A stretch of 64,000 bases of DNA from Streptomyces sp. GSL17-111 (lineage in GTDB: Bacteria; Actinomycetota; Actinomycetes; Streptomycetales; Streptomycetaceae), in contig NZ_JBAJNS010000001.1 of NCBI RefSeq assembly GCF_037911585.1, positions 4,139,501 through 4,203,500 on the forward strand, in the 5' to 3' direction. The notes beneath the pieces were generated by a model. The model made no database searches. It was not told where the DNA came from and was given only the letters and a program-made list of their open reading frames with translations. The translations under genes and the position numbers were made by a program. Below, piece after piece: positions 18,793-26,351 of the stretch. Position 1 is the first letter of the stretch, and the number at the start of each line of letters is the position of its first letter.

Positions 18793-20316
18793 ATGAGCGC
18801 GCCACCCTCGGCATCCGCCAACGGCAGCACCCCCGCAGGCTATTACCCCGACCCGTCCATCCCGGGGTACGTCCGCTACTGGGACGGCGTCGCGTGGGTA
18901 CCGGGCACCAGCCGCCCCGCTCCGCGCGCCGGGGAGCCGTCCCCGCCGCCGCCCGCCGGGGCCCGCGAGGCCGCGCCGCTCCCCGGCGGGGTGCCGACCG
19001 CGCCGCCCCCCGCGCCCCCCGCACCCGCGGGGCCCGCACCCGCGGGGCCCGCCGCGCGGCAGGATGTCGTTCCGCGGGACGCCGCGCCCGGTGCGGAGTC
19101 GCAGGACGCCGTTCCGGGTCCGCGTGAGGAGACCGGGCCCGTCTTCCTGGACGAGGCGCCCGAACCGGCAGCCGAACCGGCGCCCGGGCCGGTCTCGGCC
19201 TGGCGGGCGGACGCCTCCCGGCAGTCCGGCTTCGGCGCCGAGCCCGAGCGGGTCTCCTGGGGGGCCACGCCCTCCGACACCGCCGCGTCCGCAGAGCCCG
19301 CAGAGCCCGCCGCGTCCGCCGAGCGCCCCGGGCCGACCGGGCGTCCGGAGGCACCGGCCGACGACCGCCCGGCCGGTGGTCCGCCCGCCGGCTCCTCCGC
19401 CGGCCCGCCCGTCCCGGACCCCCGGGGCGGCTGGCTGCGGCCGGAACCGGCCGCCCCGGTGCGGGAGGCCCCGCCGTCCACGGCGCCGCAGGAGGCGCGT
19501 CCGGCGCCGACCTCGCGGTCGGACGCCACGTTCACCCTGCGGGCGGCCCGGCCGGCCGGCCCGTCGCAGACCGGTGCGGAGGCCCGGCCGCCCGCCGCTC
19601 CCGCGCCCGCCCCGGCCCCCGCGCCCGCCCCGGCCCCCGTAGCGCCGGAACCGGTGCGGCAGCCGCCCGCCGGGCGGGAGCAGCCCGGCGGCTGGGCGCA
19701 GCAGGTCCGCGAGCTCGCCCGGCCCGAGGAGGCGGAGGGCGGCGCCGGTCCGGTCACGCCCTGGCGGCCGCCGGTCAGCGACCCGTTCCTCCAGGCCGCG
19801 CAGGAGCAGGCCCGACCCGCTCCCCTCGGCCGTCGGCTGGCGGCCCGGCTCATCGACTCACTCGTGCAGGGGGCCGTCGCCGGGGCCGTGGCCGCGCCGT
19901 TCGTCCCCAAGGCACTCGACCACTGGCGCGCCCAGGTGGACGCGGCCGAACAGGCCGGCGTCACGCGGGAGATCTGGCTGATCGACGGCACCACCGGCGG
20001 CTACCTCGCCGTCGTGGTGGGTGCCTTCCTGCTCTTCGGCCTGCTGTACGAAGCCCTCCCCACGGCGCGTTGGGGTCGCACGCTCGGGAAGAAGGTGTGC
20101 GGCGTGCAGGTCCTGCGGATGGCGGAGCAGACCCCGCCCGGCTTCGGCGCGGCGGCGGTGCGCTGGCTGGTGCACGGCGCGCTGGCGCTCGTGGTGCTCG
20201 GCCTGCTGAACGTCGCCTGGTGCCTGTTCGACCGGCCGTGGCGGCAGTGCTGGCACGACAAGGCCGCCGGCACGTTCGTCGGACGTCCGACGGCCGGGGG
20301 CGTGCGGCTGGGCTGA
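18793..20316 (+). CDS. DUF2510 - Pro-rich linker - RDD membrane protein
   Basis: A 507-residue three-part protein. Residues 10-40 are a DUF2510 motif (AGYYPDPSIPGYVRYWDGVAWV). Residues 40-330 are a disordered Pro/Ala/Glu linker with a repeated APAPAPAPAPAP run. The C-terminal 165 residues are an RDD domain (RLAARLIDSLVQGAVAGAV, then GRTLGKKVCGVQVL) with about three membrane helices. RDD proteins are linked to ion transport in some bacteria, but the function here is unknown. The start ATG at 18793 follows GGAC; an in-frame GTG farther upstream is less likely. A second RDD gene follows. Confidence 0.85.
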   Translation: MSAPPSASANGSTPAGYYPDPSIPGYVRYWDGVAWVPGTSRPAPRAGEPSPPPPAGAREAAPLPGGVPTAPPPAPPAPAGPAPAGPAARQDVVPRDAAPGAESQDAVPGPREETGPVFLDEAPEPAAEPAPGPVSAWRADASRQSGFGAEPERVSWGATPSDTAASAEPAEPAASAERPGPTGRPEAPADDRPAGGPPAGSSAGPPVPDPRGGWLRPEPAAPVREAPPSTAPQEARPAPTSRSDATFTLRAARPAGPSQTGAEARPPAAPAPAPAPAPAPAPVAPEPVRQPPAGREQPGGWAQQVRELARPEEAEGGAGPVTPWRPPVSDPFLQAAQEQARPAPLGRRLAARLIDSLVQGAVAGAVAAPFVPKALDHWRAQVDAAEQAGVTREIWLIDGTTGGYLAVVVGAFLLFGLLYEALPTARWGRTLGKKVCGVQVLRMAEQTPPGFGAAAVRWLVHGALALVVLGLLNVAWCLFDRPWRQCWHDKAAGTFVGRPTAGGVRLG

Positions 20317-20347
20317 CGGGTCTGACGGGCCTTGACGGGGCTGCCGG

Positions 20348-20366
20348 TCCGGGGCGTTCCCCCGGA
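20348..20366 (+). terminator. Small hairpin between RDD genes
   Basis: TCCGGGG (20348-20354) pairs with CCCCGGA (20360-20366) over a 5-nt loop. It is a modest terminator candidate. Confidence 0.4.
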
Positions 20367-20414
20367 CGGCCCGTGCGGGATGCGGGGCGCGGAACGGCAC
20401 GATGCACTCGGGCC

Positions 20415-21137
20415 ATGAGCACCGACCAGCCGCGCCCCGGTGGGGAGCCCCCGGAGGAGGACCCGTTCCGCAAGCCGCCGCAGGCGCCGCCGCCCCCCGG
20501 CTCCGGCGTCCCCCACGACCAGGGCCCGCCTCCCGGCGGCCCGTACGGCCAGGGGCCCTCCGGCCAGGAACCGCCCGCCCAGGGGCCGTACGGCGGCCAG
20601 GGCGGCCAGGGCCAGTACGGCGGCCAGGGCGGGCCGGGCGGGTACGGCGAGTACGGCTACGGGCCGCCGAGCCCGCTCGCCGGGATGCCGCCGCTCGCGT
20701 CGCGCGGCAAGCGGCTGCTCGCCCGCATCATCGACTGGCTGGTCGTGGCCGTCCCCGTGCTCATCGTCACCGGGCTGCTGTTCAACACCTGGGTGATCGA
20801 CACGGACGGTTCGGAAACCGCCTACGACGGGTCGGACTTCGCGCAGACGATCATCTACACCCTCGTCTACTTCCTCTACGAGGGGCTGATGCTGACCACC
20901 CGGGGGCAGACGCTCGGCAAGATGGCCATGCGCATCCGGGTCGCCATGCTCGACGACGGTGCGCTGCCGGCCGGGAACCCCGGCTGGTTCCGCGCGGCGG
21001 TGTACTCACTGCCGACCGTCGTACCGTGCCTGGGGTTCCTCTTCTGGCTCGTCAACGTCCTGTGGTGCACGTGGGACCAGCCGTACCACCAGTGCCTGCA
21101 CGACAAGGCGGCGAAGACGGTCGTGGTCCGGGCCTGA
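20415..21137 (+). CDS. RDD family membrane protein
   Basis: A 240-residue paralogue of the preceding gene without the DUF2510 part. The first 90 residues are a Pro/Gly/Gln tail with GGQGGQGQYGGQGGPGG-type repeats. The RDD domain starts LASRGKRLLARIIDWLVVAVPVLIVTGLLF and continues EGLMLTTRGQTLGKMAMRIRVAML, with three predicted membrane helices. Arg-Asp in RIIDW corresponds to the family's name residues. The start ATG at 20415 gives MSTDQPRPGG. Tandem RDD genes suggest local duplication. Confidence 0.85.
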   Translation: MSTDQPRPGGEPPEEDPFRKPPQAPPPPGSGVPHDQGPPPGGPYGQGPSGQEPPAQGPYGGQGGQGQYGGQGGPGGYGEYGYGPPSPLAGMPPLASRGKRLLARIIDWLVVAVPVLIVTGLLFNTWVIDTDGSETAYDGSDFAQTIIYTLVYFLYEGLMLTTRGQTLGKMAMRIRVAMLDDGALPAGNPGWFRAAVYSLPTVVPCLGFLFWLVNVLWCTWDQPYHQCLHDKAAKTVVVRA

Positions 21138-21185
21138 CGCCGAGCGCACGAGTTCGCGACCCACACGGGCGTCCTTGACGCCGAA

Positions 21186-21220
21186 CCTATCGTTAATCGA
21201 TAGTATCGATAAACGATAGG
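21186..21220 (+). promoter_or_regulatory. Nested palindromic operator upstream of DUF2975/XRE pair
   Basis: A 35-nt near-perfect inverted repeat contains two 15-bp palindromic boxes of the form TATCGNNNNNCGATA, at 21188-21202 and 21204-21218, centres 16 nt apart. It ends 9 nt before the GTG start, overlapping the likely promoter or leader. The adjacent XRE regulator is the natural candidate to bind it. Confidence 0.7.
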
Positions 21221-21229
21221 GAGAGGGTT

Positions 21230-21838
21230 GTGGAAACGAGGAGATGGTGGACCCGGGCCGATGACCGGCTGCTCGTATGGGGTCTGGGGCTCGCGCTGCT
21301 GCTGGTCGGGTCGTTCGGGGTGCTCCTTCCGGCCCTCGGGGTGGCCGGGGTCGTCGCCCCGAGGGACACCCGGGGCGTCACGATCGACGGCGCCGCACGG
21401 CTGCCCGACACCGGCGCGGACGGAGCGGTGCGCCTCGACGGGACCCGGCAGGCGGAGATCACGATCGCCGACCCGGACCTGCAACAACGTCTGTGGCTCG
21501 CGCTGCCCGAGATCGCCGGCGGTCTCCTGCTCGCCCTGGTCCTCGTGCTCCTGCTCCGGGTGGCGCGCGGGCTGCGCGACGGCGACGTCTTCGTGCCGGA
21601 GAACGCGCGGCGGCTGGTCGTCATCGCCGTGGCCGTCATCGTGGCCGGCGCGTTCGGCCCGCTGCTCCAGGCCGGGACGACGGCTCTGCTGCTGCGGGGG
21701 ACGTCGGCCGCTGAACTGGTTCCGTTCTCCTACGAGTTCTCCTTCGCCTACCTGCTGCTGTCCTTCCTCGTCGCCGCCCTGGCGGAGGTGTTCCGGCGGG
21801 GAGCGGGGCTCCGGGCCGACACCGAGGGGCTCGTCTGA
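21230..21838 (+). CDS. DUF2975 membrane protein
   Basis: A 202-residue membrane protein with about four hydrophobic segments: LLVWGLGLALLLVGSFGVLLPALG near the start, then EIAGGLLLALVLVLLLRVARGL, LVVIAVAVIVAGAFGPLLQAG and FAYLLLSFLVAALAEVF. The motif RVARGLRDGDVFVPENARRL and the C-terminal LAEVFRRGAGLRADTEGLV match DUF2975, which is typically encoded just before a small XRE regulator, as here. Its function is unknown; such pairs resemble membrane sensor and repressor modules. The start is a GTG after GGGAGAGGG. The stop overlaps the next ATG by one base. Confidence 0.85.
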   Translation: METRRWWTRADDRLLVWGLGLALLLVGSFGVLLPALGVAGVVAPRDTRGVTIDGAARLPDTGADGAVRLDGTRQAEITIADPDLQQRLWLALPEIAGGLLLALVLVLLLRVARGLRDGDVFVPENARRLVVIAVAVIVAGAFGPLLQAGTTALLLRGTSAAELVPFSYEFSFAYLLLSFLVAALAEVFRRGAGLRADTEGLV

Positions 21839-22071
21839 TGCCCACGGTCGACGAGCCGCAGATCCGGGTGCACCTGGACCGCCTGCTGGAGCAGGAGGGC
21901 ATCACCCTGGCCGAACTGGCGACCAGGGTCGGCGTCACGGTCGCCAACCTGTCGGTGCTGAAGAACGACCGGGCCAGGGCGATCCGGTTCAGCACGCTGA
22001 GTGCGATCTGCCGGGAGCTGGACTGCCAGCCCGGCGACCTGCTCAGCTACCGCCCGGGCCCGGGCACCTGA
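21838..22071 (+). CDS. Small XRE/Cro-type helix-turn-helix regulator
   Basis: A 77-residue DNA-binding protein of the YozG-like group. LDRLLEQEGITLAELATRVGVTVANLSVLKNDRARAIRFSTLSAICRELDCQPGDLL covers the five-helix HTH, with recognition helix VTVANLSVLKND. The pattern of a HTH followed by CQPGDLL is typical for partners of DUF2975 proteins. Coupled to the upstream gene by TGATG overlap, it probably binds the palindromic boxes at 21188-21218 to control its own operon. Confidence 0.9.
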   Translation: MPTVDEPQIRVHLDRLLEQEGITLAELATRVGVTVANLSVLKNDRARAIRFSTLSAICRELDCQPGDLLSYRPGPGT

Positions 22072-22099
22072 GGCACCGGGCGCCCGGGGGAGGGGCGGC

Positions 22100-22375
22100 T
22101 CAGCGGCGCAGCGAGGGCTCCGGCAGCGGCCGCTCGACGGCGGGTCGGGCGGCCGAGGTGTGCACCGCCGCCCGGGGCAGCGCCGGACCGGTCTGTGCGG
22201 CACGGGTCCTGGCCGGGACGGTGAGGGAGACGATCAGCCCGAGGACGAGCGAACCGCTCGCGATGAGGACGGCTCCGGTGCCCGACTCCGTCCGGGTGAG
22301 CAGGAGGAGGACGACGGCTGTCAGCATGACGGTCGCGAAACCGTAGGCGATCTGGGCGGGGCTCGGGCGCGGCAT
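22100..22375 (-). CDS. Small two-helix membrane protein, unknown
   Basis: A 91-residue protein, MPRPSPAQIAYGFATVMLTA onward, with two hydrophobic segments (IAYGFATVMLTAVVLLLL and GAVLIASGSLVLGLIVSLTV) and a Pro/Ala/Arg-rich cytoplasmic tail. A GAGGACGG site precedes the ATG. I do not recognise the family. It converges with the XRE gene, and GC-rich third positions support coding. Confidence 0.6.
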   Translation of the reverse strand: MPRPSPAQIAYGFATVMLTAVVLLLLTRTESGTGAVLIASGSLVLGLIVSLTVPARTRAAQTGPALPRAAVHTSAARPAVERPLPEPSLRR

Positions 22376-22726
22376 GGCGGAATCCGTCCTCGGGGGGTCA
22401 GCTGCGGTGGTCGGTCAGGTCAGGCGCGGCCGTCGAACGACTCTACGATGCGAGATGCCCGCGAGGAACGGTGAGTAAGCGTGACCTGACCCACGGCGCC
22501 GGTGCACGGGGGGCGCACGGAGTCGTACCCGCGTCGGACGGAGGACGTCTTACGGTCGAGATCCGATCAAAAATCCTCACACGGCTGACAGTTGTGGTCA
22601 CGACGCAGACGAGATCAGCAACGTACCGGTTTGACGTGTCTAAAACAAGATCTGTCTTTTCTTGTTTCGCTCCTGTCCAATGCCTCCCGTCAAGTCACCG
22701 TGCTTGCAGGGGAGGACATCACACCC
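22376..22726. other. Intergenic region upstream of the M6 protease, AT-rich core
   Basis: About 350 nt. Between 22561 and 22680 base composition drops well below the local GC. Here AAACAAG (22643-22649) pairs with CTTGTTT (22661-22667) over 11 nt, and TTGACG (22631-22636) could be a -35 box. It is probably the protease promoter and operator. I cannot name a regulator. Confidence 0.4.
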
Positions 22727-25093
22727 GTGATCAGATCAAATCGATCCATAAGATCGAGGACAACGGCGCTGGCCACCGCCGTCGCCGCGATGGGCGCAGC
22801 GGTCGTCATGCTGCCCGGTACCGGAGCGCAGGCCCAGGAACCGGCGAACGACCACACGACGCACCCGCAGGCGGCCGACGGCCACGCCTCGCATGTGGAC
22901 CACAACCTCGAAGGTCCGCTCACCCACCAGCAGAACGCCCAGAAGCAGGCGGCGCTCCAGCGGCTGGCGTCCGGTGAGAAGCCGGTGGAGCGCAACGGCT
23001 CCAAGGTCATGAAGCTCGACGACGAGAAGTACGTCGAGATGGAGCAGGTCAAGACCGACAAGATCTTCACGATCCTGATCGAGTTCGGCGACAAGATCGA
23101 CCCGCAGTACGGCGGTACCCCCGGTCCGCTGCACAACGAGATCGCCGAGCCGGACCGCGACGAGGACAACACCACGCTGTGGCAGGAGGACTTCGACCGC
23201 GAGCACTTCACCGACATCTACTTCGGTGACGGCCCGGGCAGCGTGAAGACCTACTTCGAGACGCAGTCCTCGGGGAAGTACTCGGTCGACGGCACCGTCT
23301 CCGACTGGGTCAAGGTCGAGTACAACGAGGCCCGTTACGGCAACAACGCCTGTGGCCAGAGCAACTGCCCCACCGTGTGGGACGCCGTCCGGGACGGCGT
23401 CAACCAGTGGACCGAGGACCAGAAGGCCGCCGGCAAGTCCACCGAGGACATCAAGGCGCAGCTCGCCGAGTACGACGTCTGGGACCGTTACGACCACGAC
23501 GGCGACGGCGACTTCAACGAGCCGGACGGCTACCTGGACCACTTCCAGTTCGTCCACGCCGGTGAGGACGAGTCGGCCGGTGGCGGCGCGCAGGGCGAGG
23601 ACGCCATCTGGGCGCACCGCTGGTACGCCTACGGCACCGACTACGGCAAGACCGGCCCGGAGTTCAACAAGGCCGGTGGCACCGAGATCGGTGACACGGG
23701 CGTGTGGGTCGGCGACTACACCGTCCAGCCGGAGAACGGCGGCCTCGGCGTCTTCGCGCACGAGTACGCCCACGACCTGGGCCTGCCGGACCTCTACGAC
23801 ACCTCGGGCACCGGCGAGTCCGCCGTCGCCTACTGGTCGCTGATGTCCTCCGGTTCCTGGCTGGGCAAGGGCGAGGACGCCATCGGTGACTGGGCCGGCG
23901 AGATGACGGCCTGGGACAAGCTGATGCTGGGCTGGCTCGACTACGACACGGCCAAGGCCGCGACGACGTCCTTCCACACCCTCGCGCCGCAGGGCGACGA
24001 GCCCGACGCGACGAAGCGCAAGGGCGCCCAGGCGGTGCTCGTGGAGCTCCCGGAGAAGGAGCTCACCACGACCGTCGTCAAGCCGGCGGCCGGTGAGACG
24101 CAGTGGTGGAGCGGCAGCGGTGACGACCTCACCAACTCCCTGACCCGCAGCGTCGACCTGACCGGCAAGACCGGTGACGCGGCCCTGTCGCTCAAGGGCT
24201 GGTGGGAGATCGAGGCCGGGTACGACTACCTCTACACCCAGGTCTCCACCGACGGCGGCACCACCTGGAACGCGCTGGACGGCACCGTGAACGGCGAGCC
24301 GATCGGCCGGGACGGCAGTGACACCCCGGCGCTGGACGGCGAGTCCGGCGGCTACGTCGACCTCGTCTACAACCTCGACGACTACGTCGGCCAGGAGTTC
24401 GACCTGCGGTTCTTCTACCGCACGGACGGCGGCGTGGCCGAGATGGGCTTCGCGGCCGACGAGATCTCCCTCGTGGTCGACGGCGAGCTCGTCCTGGAGG
24501 ACGGCGCCGAGGACGGCGACGCCGGCTGGACCGCGAAGGGCTTCACCCGCATCGGTGAGTCCTTCACCAAGTCCTACCCGCAGTACTACATCGCCGAGAG
24601 CCGCCAGTACACGGGCTACGACGAGACCCTGCAGACCGGCCCGTACAACTTCGGCTTCCCGGACCGTCCCAACTGGGTCGAGCACTTCAAGTACCAGCGC
24701 GGCCTGCTGGTCTGGCTGTGGGACACCTCGCAGGCGGACAACAACGTCGGTGTCCACCCCGGTGAGGGTCTGATCCTCCCCGTCGACGCCCACGCCAAGC
24801 CCCTGAAGTGGTCGGACGGTTCGCTCATGCGCAACCGCATCCAGGGCTTCGACTCGACGTTCAGCTGGTACCCGACGTGGGGCTTCACGCTCCACAAGGG
24901 CGGTGAGCCGACGAAGATCAAGAGCCACCTGCCCAAGCCGGTCTTCGACGACCGCACCGGGTCCTACTGGTCCGAGGAGAACCCCACGCACAGCGTGAAG
25001 GTGCCCGACACCAACACCCGCATCACGATCCTGAACCAGCCGTGGAGCGGGAAGCACATGAAGATCATGGTCGGCCCCTCCACGTGGTGGTGA
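22727..25093 (+). CDS. Secreted immune inhibitor A-type metalloprotease (peptidase M6)
   Basis: A 788-residue secreted zinc protease. An N-terminal signal peptide (basic RSNRSIRSR, hydrophobic ALATAVAAMGAAVVMLP, cleavage near AQAQEP) is followed by a propeptide and a catalytic domain with FAHEYAHDLGLPDLYD, the HExxHxxGxxD zinc motif of family M6. Around residues 470-640 there are beta-sandwich domains with calcium-type acidic loops (SVDLTGKTGDAALSLKGWWEIE, SGGYVDLVYNLDDYVGQEFDLRF). The family includes Bacillus InhA, which degrades host antimicrobial peptides; in soil actinomycetes it more likely digests protein. The GTG at 22727 follows GGGGAGGA; a GTG at 22700 is possible. Confidence 0.9.
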   Translation: MIRSNRSIRSRTTALATAVAAMGAAVVMLPGTGAQAQEPANDHTTHPQAADGHASHVDHNLEGPLTHQQNAQKQAALQRLASGEKPVERNGSKVMKLDDEKYVEMEQVKTDKIFTILIEFGDKIDPQYGGTPGPLHNEIAEPDRDEDNTTLWQEDFDREHFTDIYFGDGPGSVKTYFETQSSGKYSVDGTVSDWVKVEYNEARYGNNACGQSNCPTVWDAVRDGVNQWTEDQKAAGKSTEDIKAQLAEYDVWDRYDHDGDGDFNEPDGYLDHFQFVHAGEDESAGGGAQGEDAIWAHRWYAYGTDYGKTGPEFNKAGGTEIGDTGVWVGDYTVQPENGGLGVFAHEYAHDLGLPDLYDTSGTGESAVAYWSLMSSGSWLGKGEDAIGDWAGEMTAWDKLMLGWLDYDTAKAATTSFHTLAPQGDEPDATKRKGAQAVLVELPEKELTTTVVKPAAGETQWWSGSGDDLTNSLTRSVDLTGKTGDAALSLKGWWEIEAGYDYLYTQVSTDGGTTWNALDGTVNGEPIGRDGSDTPALDGESGGYVDLVYNLDDYVGQEFDLRFFYRTDGGVAEMGFAADEISLVVDGELVLEDGAEDGDAGWTAKGFTRIGESFTKSYPQYYIAESRQYTGYDETLQTGPYNFGFPDRPNWVEHFKYQRGLLVWLWDTSQADNNVGVHPGEGLILPVDAHAKPLKWSDGSLMRNRIQGFDSTFSWYPTWGFTLHKGGEPTKIKSHLPKPVFDDRTGSYWSEENPTHSVKVPDTNTRITILNQPWSGKHMKIMVGPSTWW

Positions 25094-25151
25094 TCATGAT
25101 CTGAGCGTCCGTGATCGTACGCGTACGGTCATGGCCGCAGGTCAGCACAGG

Positions 25152-25185
25152 AACGGCCGTCGCCCTCTAGCGGGCGGCGGCCGTT
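25152..25185 (+). terminator. Hairpin terminator after the M6 protease
   Basis: A 14-bp stem with one G-U pair (25152-25165 with 25172-25185) and a 6-nt loop lies 58 nt after the stop codon. Confidence 0.85.
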
Positions 25186-25237
25186 CGCGTTTCAATGCGT
25201 GGTGACCACCGGACACGACCGAACGGGGAACTTGATC

Positions 25238-25567
25238 ATGACAGGAGGCGGGTACGCTCGTCAGCCGGACGGGAGCGTCGTCGTGGCGCTGAGCCTGGCG
25301 GGGCCGGGCGGTGCGCAGGCGGGACGCATCCGCGTCCTGGTGCGCGCCGGGAACCGCGCCCGCGCGCTGACGCGGCTACGCAACCTGGGGCTGCGCGCCG
25401 TCTACCTGCGCGGCAACGCCGAGCCGCCGACGCCCGACGAGGTGACCGCCGTCCTGCACCACCCGGACGGGCTGGTCTGGCGGGAGGCCGTGGCGGCCGA
25501 GCCCGGGTTCTGGCAGCCGGCGACCATGCTGCCGAGGCCGCGTGCCGCCGCCCCGGCGGGAGGCTGA
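25238..25567 (+). CDS. Hypothetical 109-residue protein
   Basis: A small soluble protein starting MTGGGYARQPDGSVVVALSL. It continues RIRVLVRAGNRARALTRLRNLGLRAVYLRGNAEPPTPDEVTAVLHHPDGLVWR and ends in a Pro/Ala tail. The GGGGAA site 8 nt before the ATG and strong third-position GC support a real gene. No family recognised. The alternating hydrophobic pattern suggests a compact alpha/beta fold. Confidence 0.65.
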   Translation: MTGGGYARQPDGSVVVALSLAGPGGAQAGRIRVLVRAGNRARALTRLRNLGLRAVYLRGNAEPPTPDEVTAVLHHPDGLVWREAVAAEPGFWQPATMLPRPRAAAPAGG

Positions 25568-25580
25568 CGGCGTACGGGCC

Positions 25581-25610
25581 GGGCCGGTGCCCCCACGGGC
25601 GCGCCGGCCC
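25581..25610. terminator. Hairpin between convergent genes
   Basis: GGGCCGG (25581-25587) pairs with CCGGCCC (25604-25610) between the convergent 109-residue gene and pncA. Confidence 0.45.
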
Positions 25611-25627
25611 GCCGCGCGGGAGGGCCG

Positions 25628-26212
25628 TCAGCCGACGGGCGCGCCGGTCAGCTCGACGCCCGCCGCGCGGAGCTCGTCCGCCGCCGTGGCGGCCGTCGCG
25701 GGGGAGACCGCGGCCGTCAGGTTCAGGAGCACCCGGGTGCGGAAGCCCTCGCGGGCCGCGTCCAGGGCCGTGGCCCGTACGCAGTGGTCCGTGGCGATGC
25801 CGACGACGTCGACCTCCGTCACGTCGCGCTCCCGCAGCCAGCGGGCCAGCGGGACGCGGTGCTCGTCCGCGCCCTCGAAACCGCTGTACGCGGCCGTGTG
25901 GTGCCCCTTGTCGAAGACGGCGTCGATGGCGCCCGAGGCGACCACCGGGGCGAAGTTGGGGTGGAACCCGACACCCTCCGTCCCGGCGACACAGTGGGCC
26001 GGCCAGGACCGCGCGTAGTCGGGTCGCTCCGAGAAGTGGTCCCCCGGGTCGATGTGGTGGTCCCGCGTGGCGACGACGTGCCGGTACCCGGCCGCCGCGT
26101 CCCCGACCAGGTCCGTGATGGCGGCGGCGACGGCGGCACCGCCGGTCACCGCGAGGCTTCCGCCCTCGCAGAAGTCGTTCTGCACGTCGACGACGATCAG
26201 TGCCCGGTGCAT
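25628..26212 (-). CDS. pncA: Nicotinamidase (isochorismatase family)
   Basis: PncA hydrolyses nicotinamide to nicotinate and ammonia in NAD salvage. The 194-residue protein has the catalytic triad of the family: Asp9 in LIVVDVQNDF, Lys in VFDKGHHTAAYSGF and Cys in GIATDHCVRATALDA. Metal ligands are in the DHHIDPGDHFSERPDY loop. It lies 139 nt downstream of pncB on the same strand, so the two enzymes give consecutive steps from nicotinamide to nicotinate mononucleotide and are probably co-transcribed. Confidence 0.93.
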   Translation of the reverse strand: MHRALIVVDVQNDFCEGGSLAVTGGAAVAAAITDLVGDAAAGYRHVVATRDHHIDPGDHFSERPDYARSWPAHCVAGTEGVGFHPNFAPVVASGAIDAVFDKGHHTAAYSGFEGADEHRVPLARWLRERDVTEVDVVGIATDHCVRATALDAAREGFRTRVLLNLTAAVSPATAATAADELRAAGVELTGAPVG

Positions 26213-26351
26213 GATGCGGACCCTTCGAACGGTGTGCGGTGGAGTTGCGGACCGGTGACGGCCGGTACTCCCGAGCCTAGACAGCCGGGGCCGGCCTGGG
26301 GAGGGCGGGCGGCACGGTCGACGGGGTGCCGTCCCGGCGCACCGCCGCTCC

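Noticed and set aside
15366..18830. 1154-residue open frame on the reverse strand
   Set aside because: It spans hpd and the GlcD-like gene in antisense; composition is His/Gly/Asp-rich nonsense typical of shadows.
22471..22977. 168-residue frame over the M6 protease start
   Set aside because: It overlaps the signal-peptide region of the protease in another frame and lacks coding features.
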